A DNA stretch of 64,000 bases from JAKAXS01 sp965279065 (GTDB lineage: Bacteria > Pseudomonadota > Alphaproteobacteria > Rhizobiales > Hyphomicrobiaceae), in the NCBI GenBank assembly GCA_965279065.1, contig OZ257134.1, positions 2,108,001-2,172,000 on the forward strand, given 5' to 3'. The notes beneath the pieces were generated by a model. It saw only the letters and a program-made list of their open reading frames with translations. It did no database searches and was not told the DNA's origin. Made by a program: the position numbers and the translations under genes. Positions 43,880-53,313 of this stretch are shown here, in pieces; position 1 is the stretch's first letter, and every line of letters starts with the position of its first letter.

Positions 43880-45604
43880 ATGACTGGATCCAGCCAAAGC
43901 ATCCCGAAAACCAGTCCCGAGCGGCCATGGCTTCGCCATTACCCAAAGAATGTCGTTTGGGACCAAACTTTCAAGGCCGAACCCCTCTATGAGCTTCTCG
44001 ATGCCGCAGCCCGCAAGAGCGGCGGACTGACCTGCACGACCTTCCTGGGCAAGAAGCAGACGTATGCCGAGATCGCCCGGGCCTCCGAGAAGGTCGCGGC
44101 CGGTCTGCAGAAAATCGGGGTGAAAAAGGGCACCAAGGTCGGCTTGTTCTTGCCGAACTGCCCGACGTTCATCGTCTATTACTTCGCAATCCTCAAGGCC
44201 GGCGGCATCGTCGTCAATTACAACCCTCTCTATACGCTGGAAGAACTCGCGTTTCAGGTGCGCGATAGCGAAACCGAACTGATGGTGACGCTCGATCTCA
44301 AGCTCTTGTTCGACAAGGTCGACGGACTCCTGGCCGACGGCGTGCTCAAGAAAGCGATCGTCTGTTCTTTCCCCGCGCTGCTGCCCGGCGCCAAATCGGT
44401 TTTGTTCAAGCTCGTCAAAGGCAAGGAACTGGCGCGCCCCTCGACGTCCAAGCAGAAGGGCAATATTGTCCTTGAAGGCGAGTTGACGTCCGGCAAGGCC
44501 GAACGCACCCCGGTTCCGATCGATCCGTATAACGACACGGCCGTGCTGCAGTATACCGGCGGCACGACCGGAACGCCGAAGGGCGCGATGCTGACGCACG
44601 CCAACGCCTACATCAACGTGCTGCAGGTGCTGGAGTGGGCGCCCGATCTCATCTACGGCGGCGAGCGCATGTTGGGCGTATTGCCATTCTTCCACGTCTT
44701 CGCCATGACGGTCGTGATGAACGTCGGCATTGCCAAGGCGGCCGAAATCATCATCATGCCCCGTTTCGTACTCGATGATGCCTTGAAGCTCATCGACAAG
44801 ACCAAGCCCACCTTGATGCCCGGGGTGCCCACCCTGTTCAACGCCATGATCAATCACCCCAAGGTCAAGAGCTTCGATCTTTCGTCGTTGAAGTTCTGCC
44901 TGTCCGGAGGCGCGCCGCTGCCGCTTGAAGTGAAAAAAGGATTTGAGGCCCTCTCTGGCGCCAAAGTGGTCGAAGGCTACGGCCTGTCGGAGACCGCGCC
45001 GGTCGCCACCGCCAATCCGCTCAACGGACCCATCAAGGATCGCTCAATCGGCCTTCCGCTGCCTGCAACCATCGTGTCGCTGCGCTCACTGGAGGATCTC
45101 ACGCAGGAAGTCCCCCACGGCGAAAAGGGGGAGATCTGCATCTCCGGCCCGCAGGTCATGAAGGGCTACTGGAATAAGCCGGAAGAGACGGCAAACCAGT
45201 TCACCCCCGACAACTACTTGCGCACGGGAGATGTTGCTCGCTGCGACGACGACGGCTTCTTCTATATCGAGGATCGCATCAAGGACCTGATCATCTGCTC
45301 AGGCTACAACGTCTATCCGCGCCGCGTCGAAGACGCGATCTATACCCATCCGGCCGTCGAGGAAGTGACCGTCATCGGCATCCCGGACAAGTACCGCGGC
45401 GAAGCTCCCAAGGCCTTCGTGAAGCTCCGCGCTGGTCAGACCGCGAACGCTGAACAGATTCTGCAGCACCTGCAATCGAAGCTCTCGAAAATCGAGCTTC
45501 CCGCGGAGATCGAATTTCGCGATGCGCTGCCAAAAACCATGATCGGCAAGCTCTCTAAAAAAGAGCTCAAGGCCGAAGAATCGCAACGTCAAAGCGGAAC
45601 ATAA
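43880..45604 (+). CDS. fadD: Long-chain fatty-acid-CoA ligase
   Basis: The 574-residue protein has P-loop LQYTGGTTGTPKG, adenine motif VEGYGLSETAP, linker YLRTGDVARCDDDGFFYIEDRIKDLIICSGYNVYP, and the catalytic Lys near PKTMIGKLSKK. Long-chain FACS-type features include the FACS signature region and the MPGVPTLFNAM stretch. ATG 43880 has GGGGAGAGA upstream. It is immediately followed by a MerR regulator with no gap, so regulator and ligase share a transcript. Confidence 0.9.
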   Translation: MTGSSQSIPKTSPERPWLRHYPKNVVWDQTFKAEPLYELLDAAARKSGGLTCTTFLGKKQTYAEIARASEKVAAGLQKIGVKKGTKVGLFLPNCPTFIVYYFAILKAGGIVVNYNPLYTLEELAFQVRDSETELMVTLDLKLLFDKVDGLLADGVLKKAIVCSFPALLPGAKSVLFKLVKGKELARPSTSKQKGNIVLEGELTSGKAERTPVPIDPYNDTAVLQYTGGTTGTPKGAMLTHANAYINVLQVLEWAPDLIYGGERMLGVLPFFHVFAMTVVMNVGIAKAAEIIIMPRFVLDDALKLIDKTKPTLMPGVPTLFNAMINHPKVKSFDLSSLKFCLSGGAPLPLEVKKGFEALSGAKVVEGYGLSETAPVATANPLNGPIKDRSIGLPLPATIVSLRSLEDLTQEVPHGEKGEICISGPQVMKGYWNKPEETANQFTPDNYLRTGDVARCDDDGFFYIEDRIKDLIICSGYNVYPRRVEDAIYTHPAVEEVTVIGIPDKYRGEAPKAFVKLRAGQTANAEQILQHLQSKLSKIELPAEIEFRDALPKTMIGKLSKKELKAEESQRQSGT

Positions 45605-46057
45605 ATGGCAAAGCCCCTGCAGAACCGGCCGGATCCGGCGATCTCCAACGAAGCGGTTACCGATCCAGACATCCGCTATACCATCGGAGAACTGGCAGAC
45701 GAGTTTGGCATTACGACACGCACCATTCGCTTCTATGAGGCACGCGGCCTCATTTCTCCCGAGCGCAAGGGCACGAACCGGTCGTACTCGCGGCGCAACC
45801 GCGCGCGGCTCATGCTCATCCTTCGCGGCAAGAACCTTGGCTTCACCCTGGAGGATATCGCCGAGTATCTGGCGCTCTATGACGCCGATCCCGGTCAACT
45901 GGCGCAGACCAAGATGCTCCTCGCCAAGGTTGAGGACATGGTGGAGGACCTCATCAAGAAGCGCGCAGACATCGACCGCACCCTGCGCGACCTGAAGGAA
46001 CTGCGCGCCAAGTGCCACAATTACCTGCGCGGCGGCGGCGCCCAGAAAGTGGAATGA
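45605..46057 (+). CDS. MerR-family regulator, LiuR-like
   Basis: The 150-residue protein has an N-terminal MerR winged helix (YTIGELADEFGITTRTIRFYEARGLISPERKGTNRSYSRRNRARL, about 21-70) and a coiled dimerisation helix, with no clear metal-binding cysteine pair. LiuR-type MerR proteins in alphaproteobacteria control fatty-acid or branched-chain amino-acid catabolism. It directly follows the acyl-CoA ligase stop, supporting such a role. Confidence 0.87.
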   Translation: MAKPLQNRPDPAISNEAVTDPDIRYTIGELADEFGITTRTIRFYEARGLISPERKGTNRSYSRRNRARLMLILRGKNLGFTLEDIAEYLALYDADPGQLAQTKMLLAKVEDMVEDLIKKRADIDRTLRDLKELRAKCHNYLRGGGAQKVE

Positions 46058-46101
46058 CCTGGCCGCCGCGGTCACGCTGTTACCGATCTCCGGAGAGCAC
46101 C

Positions 46102-46488
46102 ATGGCCGACTGCAAGATCGTTCGCCACCGCGAGGCCTTCGAAGGCAAGCAGGGGCTGACGTATTTTTCCGGCATCTCTGCCGAGACGGCGAACGCCAAG
46201 GCGCTCTGCATGCATCTGCTTGAGATGCCGGCGGGCGCGACGTCGAAGCCGCATTTTCACGAGGCCCACGAGACCGCGATCTTCATGCTCGAAGGAACGG
46301 TGGAGTTTCGCCACGGTCCCCAGCTGGAACACGTCGACCGCGTCGAGGCCGGCGACTTCGTCTACATTCCGGCTGGCGTACCCCACCAGCCCTACAATCC
46401 CACCGATCGTGTCGCCAGGGCTGTCATCGCTCGCACCGATCCCAACGAGCAGGAAAGCGTCGTGCTCTGTAGCGCCGTTCCGGCCTGA
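46102..46488 (+). CDS. Cupin-domain protein
   Basis: The 128-residue single-cupin protein has PHFHEAHETAIFMLEG (metal-binding His/Glu of motif 1) and DFVYIPAGVPHQPYN (motif 2 His). GGAGAGCACC lies upstream. Without further motifs the substrate cannot be named; it could be a dioxygenase, isomerase or sugar-binding protein. It is the third gene of the fadD-merR run. Confidence 0.82.
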   Translation: MADCKIVRHREAFEGKQGLTYFSGISAETANAKALCMHLLEMPAGATSKPHFHEAHETAIFMLEGTVEFRHGPQLEHVDRVEAGDFVYIPAGVPHQPYNPTDRVARAVIARTDPNEQESVVLCSAVPA

Positions 46489-46501
46489 TCGTCCCCGACG
46501 G

Positions 46502-47494
46502 CTACGACACGGCCTTCAACACATCCAACCGCCGCTCCCAGCTGAGCGCGGCCGTCACGATGCCGTGCAGATCGTCGTACGCCGGCTGCCAGCCGAGCGT
46601 CTGCCGCGCCTTGGCCGAAGCCGCGACGATTGCCGCGGGATCGCCCGCCCGCCGTGGCGAGACCCGCGCATCGATCTTGAGGCCGGCGACCCGGTTCACC
46701 GCCTCGATCACCTCCAGCACCGAAAAGCCGCGCGTGTAGCCGCAATTGAAGACTTCCGACTGGCCACCCGCGCGCAGGTACGCCAGCGCCGCCGAATGCG
46801 CCGCCGCCAGGTCGCTCACATGGATGTAGTCACGCACACACGTCCCGTCGGGCGTCGGATAGTCCGTACCGAAAATCTCCATGTGTCCGCGCTTGCCGAG
46901 CGCCGCCTCGCACGCGACCTTGATGAGATGCGTCGCCCGCGGCGTCGACTGGCCGGAGCGTCCCTGCGGATCGGCACCGGCGACGTTGAAATAGCGCAGC
47001 GCCGTGTATTTGAAGTCATGGGCATGCGCCGTATCGGCCAGCATCACCTCGGTCATCAGCTTCGACCAGCCGTAAGGCGAGACCGGTTTCAGGTCGGCAT
47101 CCTCGCTGACCGGGTTCTCTTTCGGATTGCCGTAAACCGCGGCTGTCGATGAAAAGATGAAGTGCTTGACCTGGCAGGCCACCGCCGCCTCGATCAGAGC
47201 CCGCGAGTTGACGGTGTTGTTGTGGTAGTAGCCCAGCGGGTCGGCCACCGAGTCCGGCACGACGATGGAGCCGGCAAAATGGATGACGGCGGAGACGTCA
47301 TGTTTCCGCATGACCGTCCGGACCAGGTTGCCGTCACCGGCATTCCCTACGATGAGCGTGGCTTCGGCCGGTACCGCCCAGCGAAACCCCGTCGACAGAT
47401 TATCGACGACCACCACCCGCTCGCCATCGTCAAGCAGCCGCAATACCATGTGGCTGCCGATATATCCGGCACCGCCAGTCACCAAAACCGTCAT
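46502..47494 (-). CDS. galE: UDP-glucose 4-epimerase GalE
   Basis: The 330-residue extended SDR has NAD-binding GGAGYIGSHM, catalytic Ser-Tyr-Lys (FSSTAAVYG, SPYGWSKLMTE), LRYFNVAGADPQGR and a C-terminal substrate domain. It interconverts UDP-glucose and UDP-galactose for surface polysaccharides. It is divergent from galU by about 175 bases, so the two nucleotide-sugar genes form a functional group. Confidence 0.95.
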   Translation of the reverse strand: MTVLVTGGAGYIGSHMVLRLLDDGERVVVVDNLSTGFRWAVPAEATLIVGNAGDGNLVRTVMRKHDVSAVIHFAGSIVVPDSVADPLGYYHNNTVNSRALIEAAVACQVKHFIFSSTAAVYGNPKENPVSEDADLKPVSPYGWSKLMTEVMLADTAHAHDFKYTALRYFNVAGADPQGRSGQSTPRATHLIKVACEAALGKRGHMEIFGTDYPTPDGTCVRDYIHVSDLAAAHSAALAYLRAGGQSEVFNCGYTRGFSVLEVIEAVNRVAGLKIDARVSPRRAGDPAAIVAASAKARQTLGWQPAYDDLHGIVTAALSWERRLDVLKAVS

Positions 47495-47669
47495 GCTATG
47501 AGCTCATTTTCTCTTGAAAGATCCGCCGCCTTCAGTATGGCACGGGGAGCCGATGGCAGCCGTTAACGGGACCCCATTCAATCGCGTGAAAGTTAAAATA
47601 CGATCTCACAAAATTTCGGCCGGCGACCTGCGGCTGACTGCCTCTAGATATTGATCGAACGGAGACCTC

Positions 47670-48554
47670 ATGAGCGCCCAGACGAAACGCATACGCAAGG
47701 CCGTGCTGCCGGTTGCCGGCCTTGGTACCCGGTTTCTGCCTGCCACCAAGGCCGTGCCCAAAGAGATGCTGACCGTCGTCGACCGCCCGGTCGTCCAGCA
47801 CGTGGTCGACGAGGCGCGCGCCGCGGGCATCGAGCATTTCATCTTCGTCACGGGCCGCAACAAGGCCGTCATCGAAGACCACTTCGACAACCAGTTCGAA
47901 CTGGAAGCCACGCTTTCCAGCCGCAACAAGAAAAAGGAGCTCGAAGCCCTTCTCGCCGACCTGCCCGGCGCCGGCGAGACAAGCTTCACGCGCCAGCAGG
48001 CCCCGCTCGGCCTCGGCCACGCGGTCTGGTGCGCACGCGACATCGTCGGCGACGAGCCATTCGCCCTGCTGCTGCCGGACATGCTCCACCACGGCAAGAC
48101 GCCTTGCCTGAAGGAAATGATGGACGCCTACGCCGAACACGGCGGCAACCACATCGCCGTCTCGCCCGTGCCGGACGATCAGACGCACCAGTACGGCATC
48201 GTTGGCGTCAAGGATGCCAAGGCAAAGGTTTCCGGCATCACCCAGATGGTCGAGAAGCCGCCGAAAGGTACGGCCCCGTCCAATCTGCACATCACCGGCC
48301 GCTACATTCTGCAACCGGAGATATTCGGTTTGCTCGCCACGCAGGAACGCGGCGCCGGCGGCGAAATTCAATTGACCGACAGTATGATCAAGCTGATGGC
48401 CGACAAAAACCAGCCGTTCCATGCCGTCCGCTTTGACGGCAGCATCTACGACTGCGGCTCCAAACTGGGCTTCCTCATGGCCAACGTGGTCTACGCCCTC
48501 GACCGCGAAGACCTGGGTCCGCAGCTAAAAGCCGAGATCAAGAGGCTGTTGTAG
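47670..48554 (+). CDS. galU: UTP-glucose-1-phosphate uridylyltransferase GalU
   Basis: The 294-residue protein has the nucleotide-binding start KAVLPVAGLGTRFLPATKAVPKEM, VVDRPVVQHVVDEA, and LADLPGAGETSF with GLGHAVWCA. It makes UDP-glucose from UTP and glucose-1-phosphate and is full length. It is clustered with galE and followed by a MotA-like gene. Confidence 0.95.
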   Translation: MSAQTKRIRKAVLPVAGLGTRFLPATKAVPKEMLTVVDRPVVQHVVDEARAAGIEHFIFVTGRNKAVIEDHFDNQFELEATLSSRNKKKELEALLADLPGAGETSFTRQQAPLGLGHAVWCARDIVGDEPFALLLPDMLHHGKTPCLKEMMDAYAEHGGNHIAVSPVPDDQTHQYGIVGVKDAKAKVSGITQMVEKPPKGTAPSNLHITGRYILQPEIFGLLATQERGAGGEIQLTDSMIKLMADKNQPFHAVRFDGSIYDCGSKLGFLMANVVYALDREDLGPQLKAEIKRLL

Positions 48555-48677
48555 GGCCACACGACCTTACAATGCCGTCATTCTCGGCCCCGGGGCGCAT
48601 TGTTGCCGGTTTTCGGCGGCATCTGGTTCGGCTAGTGTTTGCGCCGCCTTGGAACTTGGCTCGCTCGGAGTATCAGA

Positions 48678-49712
48678 ATGGCCTGGAAGAAGAACGACGG
48701 CGGCGCGACGCCCCTGGCGCGATCGTTGACGCCCCCAGGCGCATTCCTCGTGCGCATGTTGATATTCCTCACGCTTGTGGCTTTCATCGCTGCCATTTTG
48801 CATGAGCGCATCGTCTCCTCCCTGATGACCAACCCGGGCCTGAACGGCCTAATCATCGGCGTCCTGTTCCTCGGCGTTCTCTATGCTTTCCGCCAGGTCA
48901 TCCGCCTCTACCCGGAAATTCGCTGGGTGAACGCCTACCGCATCTCCGATCCGGGCCTGGTCAATCCGCACCGCCCGGTGCTGCTGGCCCCCATGGCCAC
49001 AATGCTGCGCGACCGCACCGGCACGCTGTCGCTGTCGACCGCTTCGATGCGCTCGATCATGGATTCCATCAGCTCGCGTCTCGACGAAGCGCGCGACACG
49101 GGTGGCTACATGGTGCGCTTGCTCATCTTTCTCGGCCTGCTCGGCACTTTCTGGGGCCTGCTGGAAACCATCACGTCGGTTGGCGGCGCCATCGGTTCGC
49201 TCAGCTCCGGCAACGGTTCCAACGTCGGAACGTTCGAGGACTTGAAGGCCGGACTTGAGGCGCCCCTCAAAGGCATGGGCACGGCCTTCTCCGCCTCGTT
49301 GCTCGGCCTCTCCGGCTCGCTGGTCCTGGGCTTCCTCGAGCTTCAGGCCAACCACGCCCACAACCGCTTCTACAACGAGTTGGAGGAATGGCTTTCCGGC
49401 ATCACCGAGCTGACGCCGGGCATGGTCAGCGCCACCGATCAAGCCAGCCGCCAGCTGACCAGCGCCGTCTTCGAGATGCAGCGCGCCGTTGAGGAACTTT
49501 CCAACAAGATCGGCAGCCACAGCCCGTCTCTCGGCGGCCCCAACAGCGATGCCGGCGTCAAGGACCTGGCCCTCGGCGTCAACCAGCTCGTCACGCAGAT
49601 GCGCGCCGAGCAGAAGGTCGTGCGCGAGTGGGTGGATGAGCAATCGGCGCAACAGGCCGAGGTTTCCAGCGCGCTGCGCGAGCTGACCGATAAATTCCGC
49701 AAGGTGAAATAG
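48678..49712 (+). CDS. MotA/TolQ/ExbB-like membrane protein
   Basis: The 344-residue protein has an N-terminal TM pair (about 25-45 and 55-75), then MVRLLIFLGLLGTFWGLLETI and FSASLLGLSGSLVLGFLELQ, the MotA/ExbB TM helices 3-4, and a C-terminal cytoplasmic helical tail. In the flagellar motor, Tol and Exb systems such proteins form ion channels. The next gene supplies a single-TM OmpA-like partner two bases downstream, so the pair forms a proton-motive-force-driven complex. Its load is unknown. Confidence 0.85.
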   Translation: MAWKKNDGGATPLARSLTPPGAFLVRMLIFLTLVAFIAAILHERIVSSLMTNPGLNGLIIGVLFLGVLYAFRQVIRLYPEIRWVNAYRISDPGLVNPHRPVLLAPMATMLRDRTGTLSLSTASMRSIMDSISSRLDEARDTGGYMVRLLIFLGLLGTFWGLLETITSVGGAIGSLSSGNGSNVGTFEDLKAGLEAPLKGMGTAFSASLLGLSGSLVLGFLELQANHAHNRFYNELEEWLSGITELTPGMVSATDQASRQLTSAVFEMQRAVEELSNKIGSHSPSLGGPNSDAGVKDLALGVNQLVTQMRAEQKVVREWVDEQSAQQAEVSSALRELTDKFRKVK

Positions 49713-49714
49713 GC

Positions 49715-50737
49715 ATGGGGCGCGCACGGTCACGACGGCAAGAGGATGTGGCCTGGCCGGCCTATGTCGACGTGCTGTCGACGCTCCTGCTCGTCGTCAC
49801 CTTCCTGATGTCGATCTTCATGACCGCCCAGTACTATTCGGGCCTCGAAGTCAGCGGCAAGGACACCGCCCTCCAGCGCCTCAATCGCCAGATCGCCGAA
49901 CTGACAAATCTTCTATCGCTCGAAAAGGGCAAGTCCAAGACGGGCGAGGAAGACCTGGCCACCTTGCAAGCTTCGCTCAACGCCCTGAAGGACGAGAACA
50001 CCAAGCTGCAGAACTTCGCCGTCACTAACGATGAGAAGGCGAAAGCCGAGGCCGGCCGTGCCGGCTCCCTCTCCAGTGAGCTGGATGCACAGAAGTCTAT
50101 TTCCAACGAAGCGCTCGCCAAGGTCGACTTGCTGAACCAGCAGATGCTGGCGCTGCGCAAGCAGATGGCGGCCCTCAACGAAGCCCTGGGCGCTTCGGAG
50201 AAGAAGGACCAGGAGAGCCAGGAGCGCATCAAGGATCTCGGCTCCCGTCTCAATTCCGCACTCGCCCGCCAGGTGCAGGAGCTGCAGCGCTACCGCTCCG
50301 ACTTCTTCGGCCGCCTGCGTGACCTCTTGAAGGATCGCCAGGACATCCGCATCGTCGGCGATCGCTTCGTCTTCCAGTCGGAGGTGTTGTTTCCGTCCGG
50401 CAGCGCCGACATGACGCCGGAAGGCCTTGGCACCATCGATCAGCTGGCCACCGCCATCAATGAGCTGCGCTCCAAGATCCCAGCCGAGATTGATTGGGCC
50501 TTCCAGGTCGACGGCCACACCGACAACCGCCCCATCGCGTCGTCCACCTTCCCTTCCAATTGGGAACTGTCGACCGCACGCGCCGTCTCCGTCGTAAAGT
50601 ACCTCGCCAGCAAAGGTGTCCCGCCAGAGCGCCTCGTCGCCGCCGGTCACGGCGAGTTCCAACCGCTAGAGAGCGGCGCCGACGAAGAAAGCCTCCGCAA
50701 GAACCGCCGCATCGAGCTGAAGCTGACCAACAAGTAG
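49715..50737 (+). CDS. MotB/OmpA-like peptidoglycan-binding protein with coiled coil
   Basis: The 340-residue protein has one N-terminal TM (YVDVLSTLLLVVTFLMSIFMTA, about 17-38), a long coiled coil (about 50-200, heptad-like QLNRQ, LLSLEK, SLNALKDEN, ALRKQMAALNEALGA), then an OmpA domain (LFPSGSADMTPEG, DGHTDNRPI, NWELSTARAVSVVKYL, GHGEFQPL, NRRIELKL). The C-terminal domain binds peptidoglycan, and the TM pairs with the MotA-like neighbour. Pairs like this with no motor genes nearby are conserved in Hyphomicrobiales. Confidence 0.88.
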   Translation: MGRARSRRQEDVAWPAYVDVLSTLLLVVTFLMSIFMTAQYYSGLEVSGKDTALQRLNRQIAELTNLLSLEKGKSKTGEEDLATLQASLNALKDENTKLQNFAVTNDEKAKAEAGRAGSLSSELDAQKSISNEALAKVDLLNQQMLALRKQMAALNEALGASEKKDQESQERIKDLGSRLNSALARQVQELQRYRSDFFGRLRDLLKDRQDIRIVGDRFVFQSEVLFPSGSADMTPEGLGTIDQLATAINELRSKIPAEIDWAFQVDGHTDNRPIASSTFPSNWELSTARAVSVVKYLASKGVPPERLVAAGHGEFQPLESGADEESLRKNRRIELKLTNK

Positions 50738-50836
50738 CGCGGTCGATGCATCCCACGTGCAGATTGGGTCGCCGCGCTGCGCTTGACCCAACGGGGCTAG
50801 GGTGTGCCGTGACGTCTCACACGCGAGACTCGACAG

Positions 50837-51511
50837 CTACTCAGTCAACCGGAATCCGACACCGCGGACCGTCTTGATCGTCGGACTGGGACCGATGGCC
50901 TGCAGCTTCTTGCGGATGTAGCCGACGTAAACGTCCACCGCATTCGGCGTCACCTCGATCGTCGCGCCCCAGGCATTCTGTAGGATGCGCTCGCGGCTGA
51001 CGGCTCGGCCGCCGCAGCGGGCGAGGTACAGCAGCAGATCGTACTCGCGCTTGGTCAGCTCCAGCGTCTGCCCACCCATGCGCACCTCGTGGGCAAGCAG
51101 GTCGATGGTCAGATCGCCGAGCGTGATGACGAGCTTTTCCTGCTGTGGTGCGCTGCCCCGCCGCGCCAACACCTTCAGGCGCGCCATCAATTCCTCGAAC
51201 GCGAACGGCTTGGTCACGTAGTCGTCGGCACCGGAACGGAAACCCTCCAGCTTCTCCTCCAGGCTGTCACGCGCCGTCAGCATGATGATCGGCCGCGAGA
51301 TGCCCGCCTCGCGAATCTGCCGCGCCAACTGATAGCCATCGCAGTCCGTCAGCATGAGGTCGAGGATGATGGCCGAATAATCGCCGTTGCCGGCGCACGC
51401 CAGCGCCGTCTCCCCCTGGCGCAGCCAGTGTACGTTCCAGCCTTCTGCCGTAAGCCCCTTGGTAACGAAGCGTCCGATACCGGGGTCATCTTCAACCAAT
51501 AGAATGTTCAT
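50837..51511 (-). CDS. OmpR/PhoB-family response regulator
   Basis: The 224-residue protein has a receiver with LLVEDDPGIG, phospho-acceptor Asp about 51 (AIILDLMLTDCDG), Thr in MLTARDS, Lys in VTKPFAFEE, and a C-terminal winged helix (LELTKREYDLLLYLARCGGRAVSRERIL, VDVYVGYIRKKL). ATGA overlap with the kinase gives translational coupling. Target genes are unknown. Confidence 0.93.
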   Translation of the reverse strand: MNILLVEDDPGIGRFVTKGLTAEGWNVHWLRQGETALACAGNGDYSAIILDLMLTDCDGYQLARQIREAGISRPIIMLTARDSLEEKLEGFRSGADDYVTKPFAFEELMARLKVLARRGSAPQQEKLVITLGDLTIDLLAHEVRMGGQTLELTKREYDLLLYLARCGGRAVSRERILQNAWGATIEVTPNAVDVYVGYIRKKLQAIGPSPTIKTVRGVGFRLTE

Positions 51512-53124
51512 GTGCTAAGCTCGAACTCCAATCGCACACCGAGACCTGTCGGCTCGATGTTGCGCGCGCTGATACGTCCGTGATGTTGCTCGACGATCCA
51601 GCGCGCGACGGTAAGGCCGAGACCCGACCCTCCGCGTCGCTTTCCACCGCTGGCTTGAAAGTAGGGGTCGAAGAGATTGGCAAGCGCCTCCGGCTCGACC
51701 CCGGGTCCGCAGTCGGCAATGTCGACGACACCGACGCCGCCCTCGCTCTTGAGGCTCACGGTCACTTCGCGCCCGGGTGGCGAAAACTTCACCGCGTTGT
51801 CGATGACGGCCAGGATGGCCTGCTTGATCCAGCTGGGATCACCGTTGACCATCAACTCTTCGGCAACAATATCGTCGACGAGATCGACCTCGCTGGCATG
51901 GGCATAAGCATCGGCGGCCGCCACCGTTTCACGGGCGCATTGCGACAGGTCGACCGGCTGTCGCTGCAGCGTCACACGCCCGTCTTCTGATCGGGCAAGA
52001 CTGATGAGGTCTTCGAGCCGCCGCCGCAGGAAGCTGCCGCTTGCCACGATATGCGCTAGCGCATCCCGATACGACTCGATGTCAGCATTCTTGTTGCGCA
52101 GCGCAACTTCCGCTTCCCCCATCAGCACCGTCACGGGCGTGCGCAGCTCATGGCTGGTCTTGGAGAAGAACAGCCTGCGGTTCTCGTCGATCTCGCGCAG
52201 CTTCTGCGTCGTCGCCTCGAGATCTTTCGTACGCTCCCGTACCGTCTCCTCCAAACGCTCGTTGGAGCGCTTGAGTAGGCTCTGCTGATGGTTCAAGTCC
52301 TCGGCCATGTCATTGAAGCGATTGGCGAGCGTCACGAACTCGCGCGGCTGGTCGACCTCGATCCGATGCTGCAGTTCGCCGAGCCCGAAGCGCTCGGCGC
52401 CGGCCGCCAGCGCTGAAACCGGCTTCATGATCGCCCGATAAACCAGCAGGGAGACCACGAGCGCACCTAGCGCCGTCAGCCCTCCGATCAGAGCCGAACT
52501 CAGGATCAACCGACGTCGTAGGTCACTCATCCGCGCCATGACGGCCGCAGCCTCGGCCTCCTCGCCCGATGTCGCGTCCCCGACGACCGTGCGAAGCCGT
52601 TTCAAAGAATCGTCGAGGATGTGCCGAAAAAAGGCTCGCAGCGCCGCGAGGCTGTCGGCCGTTGCAGCAAGCTCCCGTTCATGCGCGATCTCCTTGCGCA
52701 CGTCTTCGAACAACGCTTTCAGCGCCTGGGCGGTCTTGAACTCATCGGCGATTTCCGCGCGGGCCCTCGCATCCTTCTCCAGATTGATTTCCGATTGCAC
52801 CGATTGCGCCAACTCGTCGATCTGCGCGTCGATCTTCTCGAACGAAATCTCATGCGTACGACTGAAGCTGGGGTCGGCCGTCTGCGCCACCTCTTGCAGC
52901 AGGTAGTGATTGACGTCAGCCTCGATGCGATTGACCAGCGTCAACTGATGATAGGCGCGCATGGCACGCGCCAGGAAGCTGTCGGCCGAATAGATGCTCC
53001 AGACCGACAAGCTGGCCATGATACCAAGCGCAATCAGCAGCGACGCGGTGCTGGCCTGCAGCAGCAGGCGCAAAGGCACCGACGGTCGCCCCGTCCAGCC
53101 TTGAGTCACCTTGTCGGCTGCCAT
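51508..53124 (-). CDS. Membrane sensor histidine kinase, OmpR-partner type
   Basis: The protein is about 538 residues. TM segments at about 20-45 and 205-230 enclose a helical periplasmic sensor (about 160 residues, four-helix bundle-like). HAMP follows (AIMKPVSALAAGAERFGLGE), a coiled coil, then FFSKTSHELRTPVTV (His about 325), N-box AVIDNAVKFSPPG, DCGPGV and GGSGLGLTV. It forms a two-component system with the overlapping regulator. The sensor has no recognisable ligand motif; four-helix bundles often sense small molecules or stress. Confidence 0.9.
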   Translation of the reverse strand: MAADKVTQGWTGRPSVPLRLLLQASTASLLIALGIMASLSVWSIYSADSFLARAMRAYHQLTLVNRIEADVNHYLLQEVAQTADPSFSRTHEISFEKIDAQIDELAQSVQSEINLEKDARARAEIADEFKTAQALKALFEDVRKEIAHERELAATADSLAALRAFFRHILDDSLKRLRTVVGDATSGEEAEAAAVMARMSDLRRRLILSSALIGGLTALGALVVSLLVYRAIMKPVSALAAGAERFGLGELQHRIEVDQPREFVTLANRFNDMAEDLNHQQSLLKRSNERLEETVRERTKDLEATTQKLREIDENRRLFFSKTSHELRTPVTVLMGEAEVALRNKNADIESYRDALAHIVASGSFLRRRLEDLISLARSEDGRVTLQRQPVDLSQCARETVAAADAYAHASEVDLVDDIVAEELMVNGDPSWIKQAILAVIDNAVKFSPPGREVTVSLKSEGGVGVVDIADCGPGVEPEALANLFDPYFQASGGKRRGGSGLGLTVARWIVEQHHGRISARNIEPTGLGVRLEFELST

Positions 53125-53313
53125 CAGCACCGAGTCTTTCCTTAGATGTAATAACGTTGCCTTAGATAGGTGATCGCCAGCGCGAGCGCCACAATATGTT
53201 GCAAACCGGCCGTGCGAAACCGGCAATGATCGGAGACGCTTTACGTTCGCTGTTAACCTCTCATGGCAGTCTCAGAATTCCGGTGCCGACTTTGCGCATC
53301 GGAGGAGTGACGC

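Noticed and set aside
48678..50737. Zorya-type phage-defence operon (ZorA/ZorB-like pair)
   Set aside because: The MotA/MotB-like pair has no ZorC/D/E or helicase genes nearby and lies beside galU; it fits the general Hyphomicrobiales MotA/OmpA pair.
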